Origin: Cokeromyces recurvatus
Taxonomy: Eukaryota > Mucoromycota > Mucoromycetes > Mucorales > Mucoraceae
Assembly: GCF_025118155.1 (NCBI RefSeq)
Contig: NW_026251402.1
Location: 62,001-126,000 of the forward strand
DNA length: 64,000 nt
Reading direction: 5' to 3'
Shown here: positions 1-10,809 of the stretch, in pieces
Layout of the letters: each line of letters starts with the position of its first letter
Numbering within the stretch: position 1 is the stretch's first letter
The notes under the pieces: generated by a model
Told to the model about the DNA's origin: nothing
Databases searched by the model: none
The model's input: the letters and a program-made list of their open reading frames with translations, nothing else
Position numbers and translations under genes: made by a program

Positions 1-25
1 ATAGGCTATTTGCCTATATTTAGTC

Positions 26-61
<36 letters not shown>

Positions 62-658
62 AAGAGTGAATAATACAATTAATAAAATATGTCTTGACGA
101 AAAAGCTAGGGTTTCTTTTTTCGAAACAAGATTTCTGTAAGTTAAGATAACTATGTATTATCTGTACTAGAATTCACTACTTATAATTACAGGAGAAGAA
201 GTCAAAAAAAAACAATTTAAACTAGAGAAGGATTCATGAAAGTCTATTATATAATAAAAGAACATGGATATAATTTAAAACACGTTGATCAAATATGTAT
301 AGTGGCCAAGTTTGACTTACTCTCTCTCTCTCTCTCTTCTACTAAATAAAGAAATAAGCAACTGGCAAAAGTGTCGGTTTTAAACTAGCATATATGAAAC
401 TGAATAATAGCTATACAAGATGAACTAAGTTGGGAATAATTATTCTCTCTCCAAAGTCCACACGTGTATATATATATAGATTAGTAGTATTATACTATCA
501 GCTTATGATATGTTAGTATGTGACAATAGATATTAAATATTTCACCATTTGGAAGATAAAATAGCGTAATTTATTAATAATAATAATAATAAAAAATAAA
601 AGATAATTGTAATAAAATGAAAAGAGAAGCACTTAAAAGTACTTGAAAAAAAAAAAAG
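1..658. other. gene-free stretch at left edge
   Basis: No coding region is recognised here. It holds a 34-base T run (27-60), a short CT repeat near 325-340 and a small TA repeat near 466-478. It is the 3' side of the minus-strand sugar transporter that ends at 659. Confidence 0.6.
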
Positions 659-2373
659 TTATCTTCGATGATGTCTTTCAAAGCCTTGGACAATAGACTC
701 AAGTGATCTACCTTTGGTTTCGGGTAAAAATATCAAGGTAAATGTAAAAGCTAGGATAGCAAAGACAGCAAAGATGGCAAATGAGTACCCTGCTATACGT
801 GCAAAGATGACAGGGAAGCATTGACCTATCAAGAAATTCATAGCCCAGTTCACACAAGTAGCCACAGAGCCAACTGAGGAAGAAGCATAGGTAGGAGTAA
901 GCTCAGAGGTTAATAACCAAGGGATGGGACCAATACCGATAGCAAAGGAGGCTACATACAAAAAGACAGAGACAACTAAAAGTGCGGGGATGGTATAGAC
1001 ATAGCCAATGACTAAGAGGATTGAAAAGAGACAAGCACCAAAATCACCAATAAGAAGCAAAGGACGACGACCCATGCGGTCAATTAAGATGACAGCCACA
1101 ATTGTCATAACAAAGTTGACGACTGTAGTAACGATGGCCATATACTTGGACATATTAGCATCAAAGGCAAGGGTGAAAATAGCAGCAGAGTAATACATCA
1201 CGGCATTGATACCAACAAGTTGCTGAAAGGCATGTAAAAGAATAACAGTAAACGAAATACGACGGATGACAGGATCAACAAAGATTTGAATGATGTTCAT
1301 TGTATCACGTTGTGAGATTGGGGCCATTATAGCATCATCCTCAGCTGCATTATCAAAGGTACTTTCATCACTTACAGTATGAACTTTAACCGTTTCAGCA
1401 GTGGCTAAATGATCCATCTCCGTATCAGCCCTGGTATCTTCAATAGGTTTATCCTTTTTAATATCAACATCTTCTACTTTAGCCTTTTCAATATCAGACG
1501 ATTGAGGTTCGTAACGAGTTAAAGATTGAGCAGCAGCAGTACCAAAGTGTCCCTCTACCATATCATAGAATTCATGTTCAACGTCACAGTCACCTCTTAA
1601 CTTTTGTAGTGAGTGTCTAGCATCTTCAATTCGATTCACAGAGACAAGATAGCGAGGAGTTTCAACACATGTACTCATTAAAAAGAATTGAGCAATAGCA
1701 GGAATACAGACAATAGCAAAATTAATACGCCAAAGTGGTACAGTAGCCAAGGGTAAGCCGATAATTGATGATAAAAGAATACCGATAACAATAAAGAATT
1801 GATTACAGGTGCCCATAGCACCACGAGCCTTAATCGTCGATACTTCACCAATGTAGGTAGGAATAGATAAGGAGCCCATACCACAACCAATACCACATAA
1901 AATGCGACCCAAGATAAACATAGATTGATGAACAGCCGTGCCAATCAAAATGCCACCAATAATATATCCAAGATTATTAACAATAATGGCCTTTTTACGT
2001 CCAATCCTAGTCTGAATACTACCAGCCGTTAAACCTCCTATGAGTCCACCGACGCAAAAAGAAGCGACAGCAAATCCCCTATTAAAAGAAGAAGAAAAAA
2101 AAAAGAGAAAGAGAGAGAGAAAGAAAGTAATGAGTAAGTATATTGTAAAAAAAAAAAATGCATATATATTACATACCAAAGTGCATTATCCATAGGTATA
2201 CAATCAGGAAAGGCTTTATTAAAGATATGAGCATTACCATTGGGGCAGTTATGAGTAATCTCACCGGGTACATTAGGTGATCCAATAACCCAGCCATTAC
2301 TAAATGATCCTAAGCAAGCAACAAATACACAGTATACCATGTATTTCGGAAACCTTACAATATATGAATCCAT
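659..2373 (-). CDS. MFS sugar (hexose-type) transporter
   Basis: Two exons (2373-2177 and 2078-659) joined at a GTATGT...TAATAG intron give 538 residues; the split Trp codon restores the frame as DNALW-GFAVASF. It is a proton-linked or facilitative sugar porter of the plasma membrane. Seen: the family motifs R-x-G-R-K after TM2, V-E-T-P-R-Y-L at the end of the N-half, QQLVGINAVMYYS in TM7, DRMGRRPLL after TM8 and the C-terminal PETKGRSLE. Twelve membrane segments can be traced. The start is the ATG at 2373, giving a short N-terminal tail before TM1. Unusual: the central cytosolic loop carries an extra stretch of roughly 80 residues rich in Asp, Glu, Lys and Thr. Substrate is not decided by sequence; glucose-like hexoses are the usual case. 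Confidence in the family is very high. Confidence 0.93.
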
Positions 2374-2942
2374 AATAATACTTTATAAATATAAAATATG
2401 TAATGATGAGGAAAAAAAAAAAAAGATCAAAAATAAGGCATAAGACATCAAATATTTTTAAAAAAAAAAAAAAAAATATTAAAAAATTTAATAATGGTCT
2501 ATCGCTAAACCCTAGGAATTAATTGACTTTATTTTCACGGTTCCATTTTATGACGGGAATTATGCAAATCAAAATATATGAAATTATTATAAAACTACTA
2601 ATGAGAAAAAAAAAAAAAAGAAGAAGAATGCCAGCATAGTATACATTTTACATATACGAAAAAAAAAAGAAAAGTAAGTAATAATAACAAAAGTGAGTAA
2701 AATAGATAAATGTATCAATGTGAATATATGTTTTGTTGTATATATATAAATAATAAGCATTAATAAATAAAAACTTAAAATCAAAAATTAGTAGTAGTAG
2801 TAGTAGAATTAGCAGTTGTAATTGTTTCTCTTTTACTAAATGCACTCATCAATGGATAGCTATTGTTATTTACTGTATTTTGGCGTACACCCTAAATTAT
2901 ATTGATGAGTATATATATATATATATATATGTATATAATAGT
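2374..2942. other. intergenic, A/T runs
   Basis: This is the promoter of the minus-strand transporter and the 3' flank of the next minus-strand gene. It contains A runs at about 2412-2424 and 2460-2476 and a TA repeat at 2909-2930. No gene is seen. Confidence 0.55.
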
Positions 2943-4490
2943 TTAATATTTCAATTTTACCAAAGGATTTTTACTAAAAGATAGTCGAATACCACCCTTA
3001 ATAGAATTGCTTAATGGATTACCATGTAACTCTTGTAATGCTTGTGCAGCATAAATTGCATCTTCAAATTCTACAAAACACATGGGACCATTTGATTTAT
3101 TTCGAAATGATAACCTTTTGTATCCAGAACATTTGGAAAACATAGCTCTTAACTCATCTTCATTTGTATTTGGAGGTAAATTGCCGACATAGAGTGTATT
3201 ACATGGAGGATTTTGATCTGCAGGATTTGAGCTACCAACTAGAATACCACCTAAACTACGATAACTAGATGTAGGAGATAAGATACTAGGTGATGACGAT
3301 GGTAGTGGTAGTGGTAGTGGTAATGATGTTGTTGATGATGATGATTTTGGAGGTGTAGAGGAGGATGAATGGAGAGGATGAAAACGAGTATTTGTAAAGC
3401 TAGAATATTCATTATGATATGTTGATTGATGTTGAGTATAATAGTTATGATTATCATCCATGACTCTAGTCATTCCTGTTGATATGGAAGCTGAAAGAGG
3501 AGGTGGAGATGATGAACTATTGATGTTATGAAAAAAGGCATTTATACTTTGAAAGGTACGATCTGTAGTAGGTGTTGACTTGGAAAGATAGTCTAATCCA
3601 TCCGTGAAATTAACTGAAGATGTGAATCGATTATTATTGGTCGTATTAAATCGACTTGTAGAAATAGAGGGTGTAACAAATAAATCCATTGATCTAGCAT
3701 CCAGAGATTGAGAACGAGAAATATAGGCCGAATCAGATTGAGTTGACATTAAATCGGAATAAATATCGGAGTAACTTTCATTGGGTGAAATAAGTTCATT
3801 AGGCACAGGTTGTTGTGGAACAGAATGAAATGCTTCATAAACAGCAGAAGAGGTATTAGTAGTAGTAGTAGTGGTAGTAGTAGTAGTATTAAAAGGATTT
3901 TGATATTGCTTTTGCTGTAAAAAATGAAATGATTGATTATTTTGAACTTGTTGTTGTTGAGTTTCATTTAATAATCCTCGTTTAGTATGTAAATTCTTTT
4001 TGGCCATTTCTGCCTTTAATAAACATCCTTTTTCAGCATCTATTCTACGTCCATTCAATATATCTCGAGCATCTATGGCTTCTTTACGAGTACGGAACTT
4101 TGCAAATCCAATCTTGAATTCAATAAATAAATAAAAAATGATTAGTCAATTTTTTTTTCATTTATTTGATTTACTTACTATTTGTTTCTTATTATGATTG
4201 TTAAATAGGAAATTTTCATCTTCTCCTCCTCCTCCTCCTCCTTCTTTTGTCGTTGGTATTTTTAAAGTTGCAGCTTCAAAACCAGGAGAAAACATAAACA
4301 TATTTTGAAATTCACGTTCTTGCATATCTTCAGGGAAACCAACTACGAAAATAGTCGAAATTTCATCTTTTATATGTGAAGTAAGACTGTCTTGTTGTTG
4401 TGTGAAATAAGAGTTATTGTTTATGAATCCATTAAAAAATGAAGTATGTAAAGGAGTGGGTGAAATAGGCGACGTTGGTGTTTGAGTCAT
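2943..4490 (-). CDS. Whi3-like RNA-binding protein with two RRMs
   Basis: Exons 4490-4179 and 4112-2943 join in phase 0 and give 493 residues. RRM1 spans about residues 45-125, opens with [11 protein letters not shown] and is interrupted by the intron. The splice gives [20 protein letters not shown], the expected RNP1 region followed by [11 protein letters not shown]2 is C-terminal (about 405-480), with [10 protein letters not shown] as RNP2 and [10 protein letters not shown] as RNP1. Between them lies a long disordered region rich in Ser, Thr, Asn and Gln. This arrangement fits the fungal Whi3/Scw1-type proteins that bind mRNAs and act in cell-cycle and growth control in the cytoplasm. The Poly-Gln, poly-Thr and poly-Ser tracts are encoded by simple repeats and are probably length-variable. 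Family assignment is strong; a specific orthology to Whi3 is inference. Confidence 0.85.
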
Positions 4491-4616
4491 AACTGCAATT
4501 TGGAATTAATTATATATATATATATACATACATATATATATGTGTGTGTATATGTGATTCTCCTTTTGAACCTAAAATGCATGGGGGAAAGAAAGAAAGA
4601 GGAGGGTAGGATAATT

Positions 4617-4663
<47 letters not shown>

Positions 4664-5791
4664 AAAAAAAAGAGAGAATATACGTATAAGTAAAAACTTA
4701 AATTTCTTACCAAGAAAAACTTTACAAATTAACCTTCCTCTTTTTCTTTGTATAAGACTATATATTTATGTTATAGACACTCTATAGGAAAAGAAATTGT
4801 GGGGGAGAAAGATAAAAAAATAAAATAAAATAAAAAATAAAATAAAAGAAAGAAGAAAGAGAAAAACTAATTACGAAAATCGTACTTCGAATTATAAAAA
4901 GCACGAGGCAGAAGTCTACTACTGCTATTATAAATCTGGGAGGACAAAGTTACAGGATTTTTTTTTTTAAATACAACGATTTTGTCCGTCAATATTTAGA
5001 ATAGTAGTAACAATAGTAGTACAAGTAGCAATGGATAAAAGTATTGTTCTTAGCAGTAAGCAAATACTATTATAATATATTACATAATGCAATAAAAAAA
5101 ACCTTATACAGTAGTATTGTTAACTACTATAGATATACGTAATTAATTATAATTGAGTATACCACTGATAAATTAGATGCAACATTCTTACCTTTTTTTT
5201 TCTGTTGTACTTATACAAAGTTGGATTTTTATTTTCCTTGAATATATAAATGATGCCCACATTCATATTTCAATATAAACGTGCTTTAAATAATGAAGTG
5301 CTATTGAAGAATTATTATCACACCATACATTTTATCTAGCATTCCACGACTTTATTATACACACAATAAAGCACGTGACCTAAGGTATATATATGCTAAA
5401 TAAAGCAAGGAGAACTAAATTATAAATGCCATTATATAATTGACAGTTTCTCATATTAATTTAATACGCTTTATTCTACTATTATGTAATTATGTAATAC
5501 CTAAATGAAAAGGTATGTATTTGTATATATATGAAGTATATAATACTCAATAATTTATGTAATATTTTTATTTTCGAAAAAAAAAAAAAGAATGTACATT
5601 TAAAGTAAAAACATGTATACATGTACACTCTAAAATAAAGGGTCAAAAATATGTAAAATGAAATTCAAAGGGGTTAGACTTTTCGAAAATTAGCATAAAT
5701 CAAAAGTCAAAAAAAAAAGCATTTATTTGATCTCCCTCTCTCTTTTTTTTTCTTTATCCTATTCTTACTATTAAATATCAAGAATAAACTA
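4491..5791. other. divergent intergenic region
   Basis: This lies between the divergently transcribed Whi3-like and ankyrin genes and is a shared promoter region. It holds a 42-base A run (4620-4661), a TA/TG repeat (4508-4555) and one CACGTG E-box-type hexamer at 5372-5377. No additional gene is recognised. Confidence 0.55.
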
Positions 5792-7036
5792 ATGTATACT
5801 GCACAGTCAAAGCCCACTTCATCTTTTAATAATGTAAAGATTAAATGTGTAAACATACTTATTGAACAAAATGAAGATATAATAAATTATTATTTTATTT
5901 TATTTATATATTATTCAGGGTCCAGGTTTCATAGATATCGATTTAGCTGAACATAATGAGATACAAATCAATGAAGGTAATATAAATTATATGTGTATAC
6001 TTTTTTTATTTATTTATTTATTTATTTTCTTACCGATATAAATGATAAAGGTGTTGGTAGACTACATCATCAAGTAATTACTATGGAGACTAAACCAAAT
6101 ATATCCATCTGGAAAGCAGCTGAACTAGGAAATATGGCAGCATTGACTTATTTCATTAATCACCATGCTTCCTTTTTTCAACATGAAGATAACGACGATA
6201 AAGAAGATACTAATAGAGTTGCTCAACTTTTAAATTCTCGAGATCCAAAAACGGAATGTACCTTAATCTACTTGATTGTGGCAAATAATCCAAACCCAAT
6301 TGAGCCTTTACGGTTATTACTCGAACAAGGTGCGGATGCTACAGCCCGCAATATATATAACGTACAAGCCGTTCATGCCCTCTTCCTTTATTGTCCAGAA
6401 CCCATAGAGGCGTTAAAACTTTTATTAGAGCATGACGCTGACCCTAATGCACAAGATGGTGATGGCTGGACAGCTGTTCACTATGCTGCACGATTTTGTA
6501 AATCACCAGGGCCCGTTTTAAAATTACTAGTTCAAGTTGGAGCTGATATCAATGCTGTAGATACTAGTAAAAAATCTGCTTTATTTGGACTCTTGGCTAA
6601 CGGAGACCATAGTGATACTTTAGATTGGCTTATTCATACAGCAAAGGCAAACCTTAGAGTTAAGGGGGATTTTTTGGATGGTCAAACGAGGCGTACAAAA
6701 CAGGGAACGTTGATTTTACAAGCTGCTAAATATGGACGATTATCATGCTTACGAATCTTAATCAGTTCCTCCTCAGCTATGGAAAGCTTAGTGTCTATTA
6801 TCACAAAGGAAGAATTAGTATTAGCCATTGACTTTGTGAGGCAGCAATTAGTGAAGGTCATAGAAAGAGATGATATAGAACGCTTAGGATTGATGATTAT
6901 GATATTGGAAAATTTAATACAAAAGATGTATCCAACAGAGAATAAAAGTATGATTCTAGAAAGTAAAGAAGATAAACATGGGTTAATCAAAAGAAAGCCG
7001 AGTTTACTTAAGAGAATAAAAAAAGAGCTTTACTAA
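5792..7036 (+). CDS. ankyrin-repeat protein
   Basis: Proposed exons are 5792-5833, 5919-5976 and 6051-7036, giving 362 residues; phases fit, with the last junction reading INE-GVGRLHHQ. The main exon is certain and the two small 5' exons are less so. At least three ankyrin repeats are visible around residues 100-225, for example LRLLLEQGADATARN, LKLLLEHDADPNAQD plus GWTAVHYAAR, and VLKLLVQVGADINAVD. A further degenerate repeat follows (TLILQAAKYGRLSCLRILI). The C-terminus is basic (KRKPSLLKRIKKE). There is no signal peptide or membrane segment, so it is probably a cytosolic or nuclear scaffold. I do not recognise a specific family beyond ankyrin. The next gene starts 214 bp downstream on the same strand. 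Confidence 0.75.
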
Positions 7037-7250
7037 TTTAAAAAAGATGTGTATTAACCAATAAAATATAAAAAAATAAAAGTCATAAAACTTAATGAAC
7101 TGCGGCGGCGGGTATAATTTTTAGAAACAATTATTCATAAAAAAAAAAAAAAAAAAAAACCGAGACCAATACTCGTTGTATTTTAACTTCTTTTCTTCTT
7201 CTTCTTTTTTTTTTTCCTATTTTTAAATAAATAAAAAAAAAGCAACATAT

Positions 7251-7754
7251 ATGACAGACCCATCATTAGCACCACATAATCATTCTTCAACAAGTTGTTA
7301 TTCAGTATTTGAAGGTGGAAATGAAAGAAGAAGAAGCAGTTGCTGCACATTTTGTGACACTATAATCCCGCCTTTAAATCCACTTGAGTATCAAACAATG
7401 TCATTAACACCTCCTCTTGATACTGTTTATTATGAATCGGATGAAAACCAGCCCTTTTCATGTATATACCTCTTAAACTTATTCTTAGCCCCAGATATGT
7501 CTCGATACTTTACGGAAACAAGTATTTCAGATGATGTGTATAGTTTACCTGTTCACCTTCAAAGATTAATTTGTGAAGCAAGAATGGAAGCTTTGGTATC
7601 TAATGAAAATAAAGAACGTCCAGCATTAAAAAGATTAGAAAAAGTAAGAGCTTATATACAAACTGTTGCTCATCATGATACAGAGGCTATTATCAAAACT
7701 TTGCATGAGCTTATTCAAAATGAAGATGAACTATCAAATATCTTGGGTGAATAA
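7251..7754 (+). CDS. uncharacterised 167-residue protein
   Basis: A single uninterrupted frame runs from ATG 7251, preceded by a pyrimidine-rich and A-rich leader. No family is recognised. The N-terminal third is polar and disordered with a Cys pair (SSCCTFCD) that could be zinc-related. Residues 75-165 look alpha-helical (YLLNLFLAPDMSRYF, LQRLICEARMEALV, ALKRLEKVRAYIQTVAHHD, IIKTLHELIQ). The helical part looks like a real folded domain, and codon use resembles the neighbours. There is no signal peptide or membrane segment. It is tandem with the ankyrin gene upstream. Confidence 0.65.
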   Translation: MTDPSLAPHNHSSTSCYSVFEGGNERRRSSCCTFCDTIIPPLNPLEYQTMSLTPPLDTVYYESDENQPFSCIYLLNLFLAPDMSRYFTETSISDDVYSLPVHLQRLICEARMEALVSNENKERPALKRLEKVRAYIQTVAHHDTEAIIKTLHELIQNEDELSNILGE

Positions 7755-7903
7755 GTTATAATAACACACAGAATATTTTTTCTCTCTGTAATATAATATA
7801 TCTATGCACATATATACACACGCACGCACACACACAGTATATATACGTTTATTGTAACAGCAGTCAGTTACTTGTAAAATAAAGCCATAATTTTGTTATG
7901 TAA

Positions 7904-7948
<45 letters not shown>

Positions 7949-8956
7949 AATGCTCTCTTCATACTATTTTTCTTTATCCATAAGAATTGCTGCCAGTTAT
8001 TATTTGCATCTTATAAAGTTCAACTCCTTTTCTTTTCATCAATTTTTCGTCATTAATTTTATATGATGTATCTGCTACTTTATCTATCTGTAAATTTATA
8101 CTCCTCTTTAGATATCATAGATTGTAATTGGTTATTTGTTCAATTAATTGCATAAAATTGACCTTTTTATATATATATATTTGTATGTTCTTTTGTATAC
8201 ATATTCTGTGCTGCTGTCGTCTATTTATTATTGATGTAGAATATCATGATTCTCCTATAACAGACAGTAGTCATCATTATCATTCTACTTGCCTTATATA
8301 TGTAAGTTTAATATTATCTTGATAAAATTGACCTGCTTATAGTAATGAATACTACTACGAATTGGGAAGAACTAAAAAAAAAAAAAAAAAAAAAACTATA
8401 TGATTGATTTAAGGTCTTTTGTATGTGTGTGTGTATTTTATCAATAAAATACTACAATGTATTACAGAACATTTATTCTGCCTTAAAACAACTACCTATT
8501 CATTATTTTTTTTTTTTTTTTTTAAAAAAAAACATCAACTTACTAGATAGAAATAAGAATGTAATTATTTTTTCTTCTTCTTTTATGTAAAAACTCATTT
8601 TGAGTTACTACTTGTAATAATAATTTTCTTTTTCTTCTCTTTTTATTATAAATAAAGTTGCAAACATGGTCAGATAAAGTTATACAAGAGTAGTACAGAG
8701 TAATACAAACTCAAGCTTTATTGCTGAGTTTATTTACACAAATAATTATTGTTATCATAATTGAAGAGAGAGTTTTCCGTTACTCTGTATCTAAATTTAA
8801 CTCTCCCCCCTTTTTTTAGTAAAACATTACATTACATTGTTAACATAAATTGAATTACTGAGAAAAGGCTTTTTTTTTGTGATTATGTTTATTAAGTAAA
8901 TAAAATATATAAGAATAATAAATGGTACTGTCCGACTGTATTGTGTGTGTTTTTTT
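7755..8956. other. convergent intergenic region, simple repeats
   Basis: This is the 3' region shared by the plus-strand 7251 gene and the minus-strand HEM1. It has a CA repeat (7815-7838), a 40-base A run (7907-7946), A runs near 8373-8395, and T runs near 8507-8524. Short reading frames here are AT-rich and unrecognisable. Confidence 0.55.
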
Positions 8957-10809
8957 TTATTGAACAGTATTGCTTACAATTTGCTCGTTTTCAATCATTT
9001 TATTATCAAGACCAAGCTGCTTATCAGTCCACATAGGAGTAGATTCAATAGCATTTTCAACACCTACACCAGCACAACCACCTTGAGCAGTCCAATCTTC
9101 AACACGCTTGAAATTATAACGAGACCAAATTTTATCCAGAGAATAAACAAGTTCATCAATCATGGGACTAGTATGACCGGGAGTAGGAGTGATACGAAGA
9201 CGTTCCTCACCTACAGGAACTGTAGGATAATTAATGCTTTGAACATAAATATCATGTTCTGATAAGAGTTCATCAGAGGCTAACTTTGCAGCCTCAGCAT
9301 CACCCAAAAGGACAGGAACGATATGTGAAGGATTAGGAATAACAGGAATACCAATGTCACTTAAACGAGCCTTAACAGTACGTGTATTCAATTGTTGCAT
9401 ATGACGTTCAACACTGGAATTTTTAAGGTATTTGACAGACTCCATAGCACCTGAAACAACAGCAGGTGGAAGTGAAGTGGTAAAGATAAAACCAGGTGCA
9501 TAAGAACGAATCATGTCAACCAAAGAAGCGGAACCAGCAATATAACCACCAACAACACCGTAAGCTTTACCTAAGGTGCCAGTAAAGATATCAATTTCAT
9601 CTAAAATACTACCATTACCCATTGTAGGATTTGTAGCATTCAAGTCATAATCAAGATGTTCAGCTACACCAGCGCCACGAGGACCATACATACCAACGGC
9701 GTGTACTTCATCTAAAAAGGTAATAGCACCATATTTTTTCGCTAAATTAACAATCTCGCGAATGGGACCAATAGAACCACACATAGAGTAAACAGATTCA
9801 AAAGCAATAATTTTTGGGACACTAGGATCGACAGACTGTAATAGATCTTCAAGATGAGCCATATCATTATGGCGGAAAATTTTCTTGGCTGCACCAGAAT
9901 GACGAATTCCCTGGATCATAGAAGCATGATTTAATGCATCAGAGAAAATAACACATCCAGGTAATTTAGAAGCAAGTGTAGAGAGAGTAGCATCATTAGC
10001 TACATAACAAGAAGAGAACACAAGTGCTCCTTCTGTATGATGAAGATCAGCTAGTTCAGACTCAAGACGCAAATGAAGATCAGCATTTCCTGCGATATTA
10101 CGAGTACCACCAGCACCAGCACCATATCTATCTAAAGTGCGCCTAAAATCATTGTAATAAAAAAAAAAAAGAAAAAAAATTAGTTTGCTTTCCTTTCTCT
10201 CACTTTATACACGTACTTCATTGTATCAGTTAAGACAGGACTCCTTCCCATACCTAAATAATCATTTGCACACCAAACAGTAACCTCATCCGTAACACGA
10301 GCAGTATGAGCGCGAGGGAACTTTTGAGCTAAACGATTGATATTATTAAAGTAACGGTAACTTTTGTCTCTATGTTTCTTATCCAATTCCTCTTGGTAAA
10401 AGCTTTCATAGTCAAAATGTTTTTTTGTCTGATGTGAAACAGGAATAGCGGAGATGGGTCCCTGGCTATGGTTGTTCACTATAAAAGGATTAGGGGGAAA
10501 AAAATGGTATTTAGTTTAAACACCGAAAATGAAAACAAACACTATTTATACAAGTCTATGTGTATTATATTTATATATTTTACCAGCAGTTGCTCTTAAA
10601 GGCTTTGAAGGATTTTGGGATACAGTTTGAGTAGTTGAAAGAGATCGACGTTGAATAGCCTTACTCATAACAGGACATTGTTTAGCCTTTAACATTAAAG
10701 GATTTGCAGATCGACTGGTACCCGCAGTAGTAAGTTGACGGAGAGAGGATGCAGAAGCCACGTGAATAAATGGGCAGGATTTTTTAGCTTGTAATAAAGC
10801 AATCTCCAT
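8957..10809 (-). CDS. HEM1: 5-aminolevulinate synthase, mitochondrial
   Basis: Exons 10809-10584, 10478-10217 and 10142-8957 fit in phase and give 557 residues. The enzyme condenses glycine and succinyl-CoA to 5-aminolevulinate in the mitochondrial matrix, using PLP; it is the first step of heme synthesis. Seen: an Arg/Ser-rich presequence of about 75 residues; the core start [45 protein letters not shown] across the second junction; [12 protein letters not shown]; and the PLP-lysine motif [13 protein letters not shown]. The presequence holds two Cys-Pro heme-regulatory motifs (SCPFIH at Cys12, QCPVMS at Cys45), as known in this family. These suggest heme feedback on import or stability. Length and motifs are complete. 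Confidence 0.97.
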
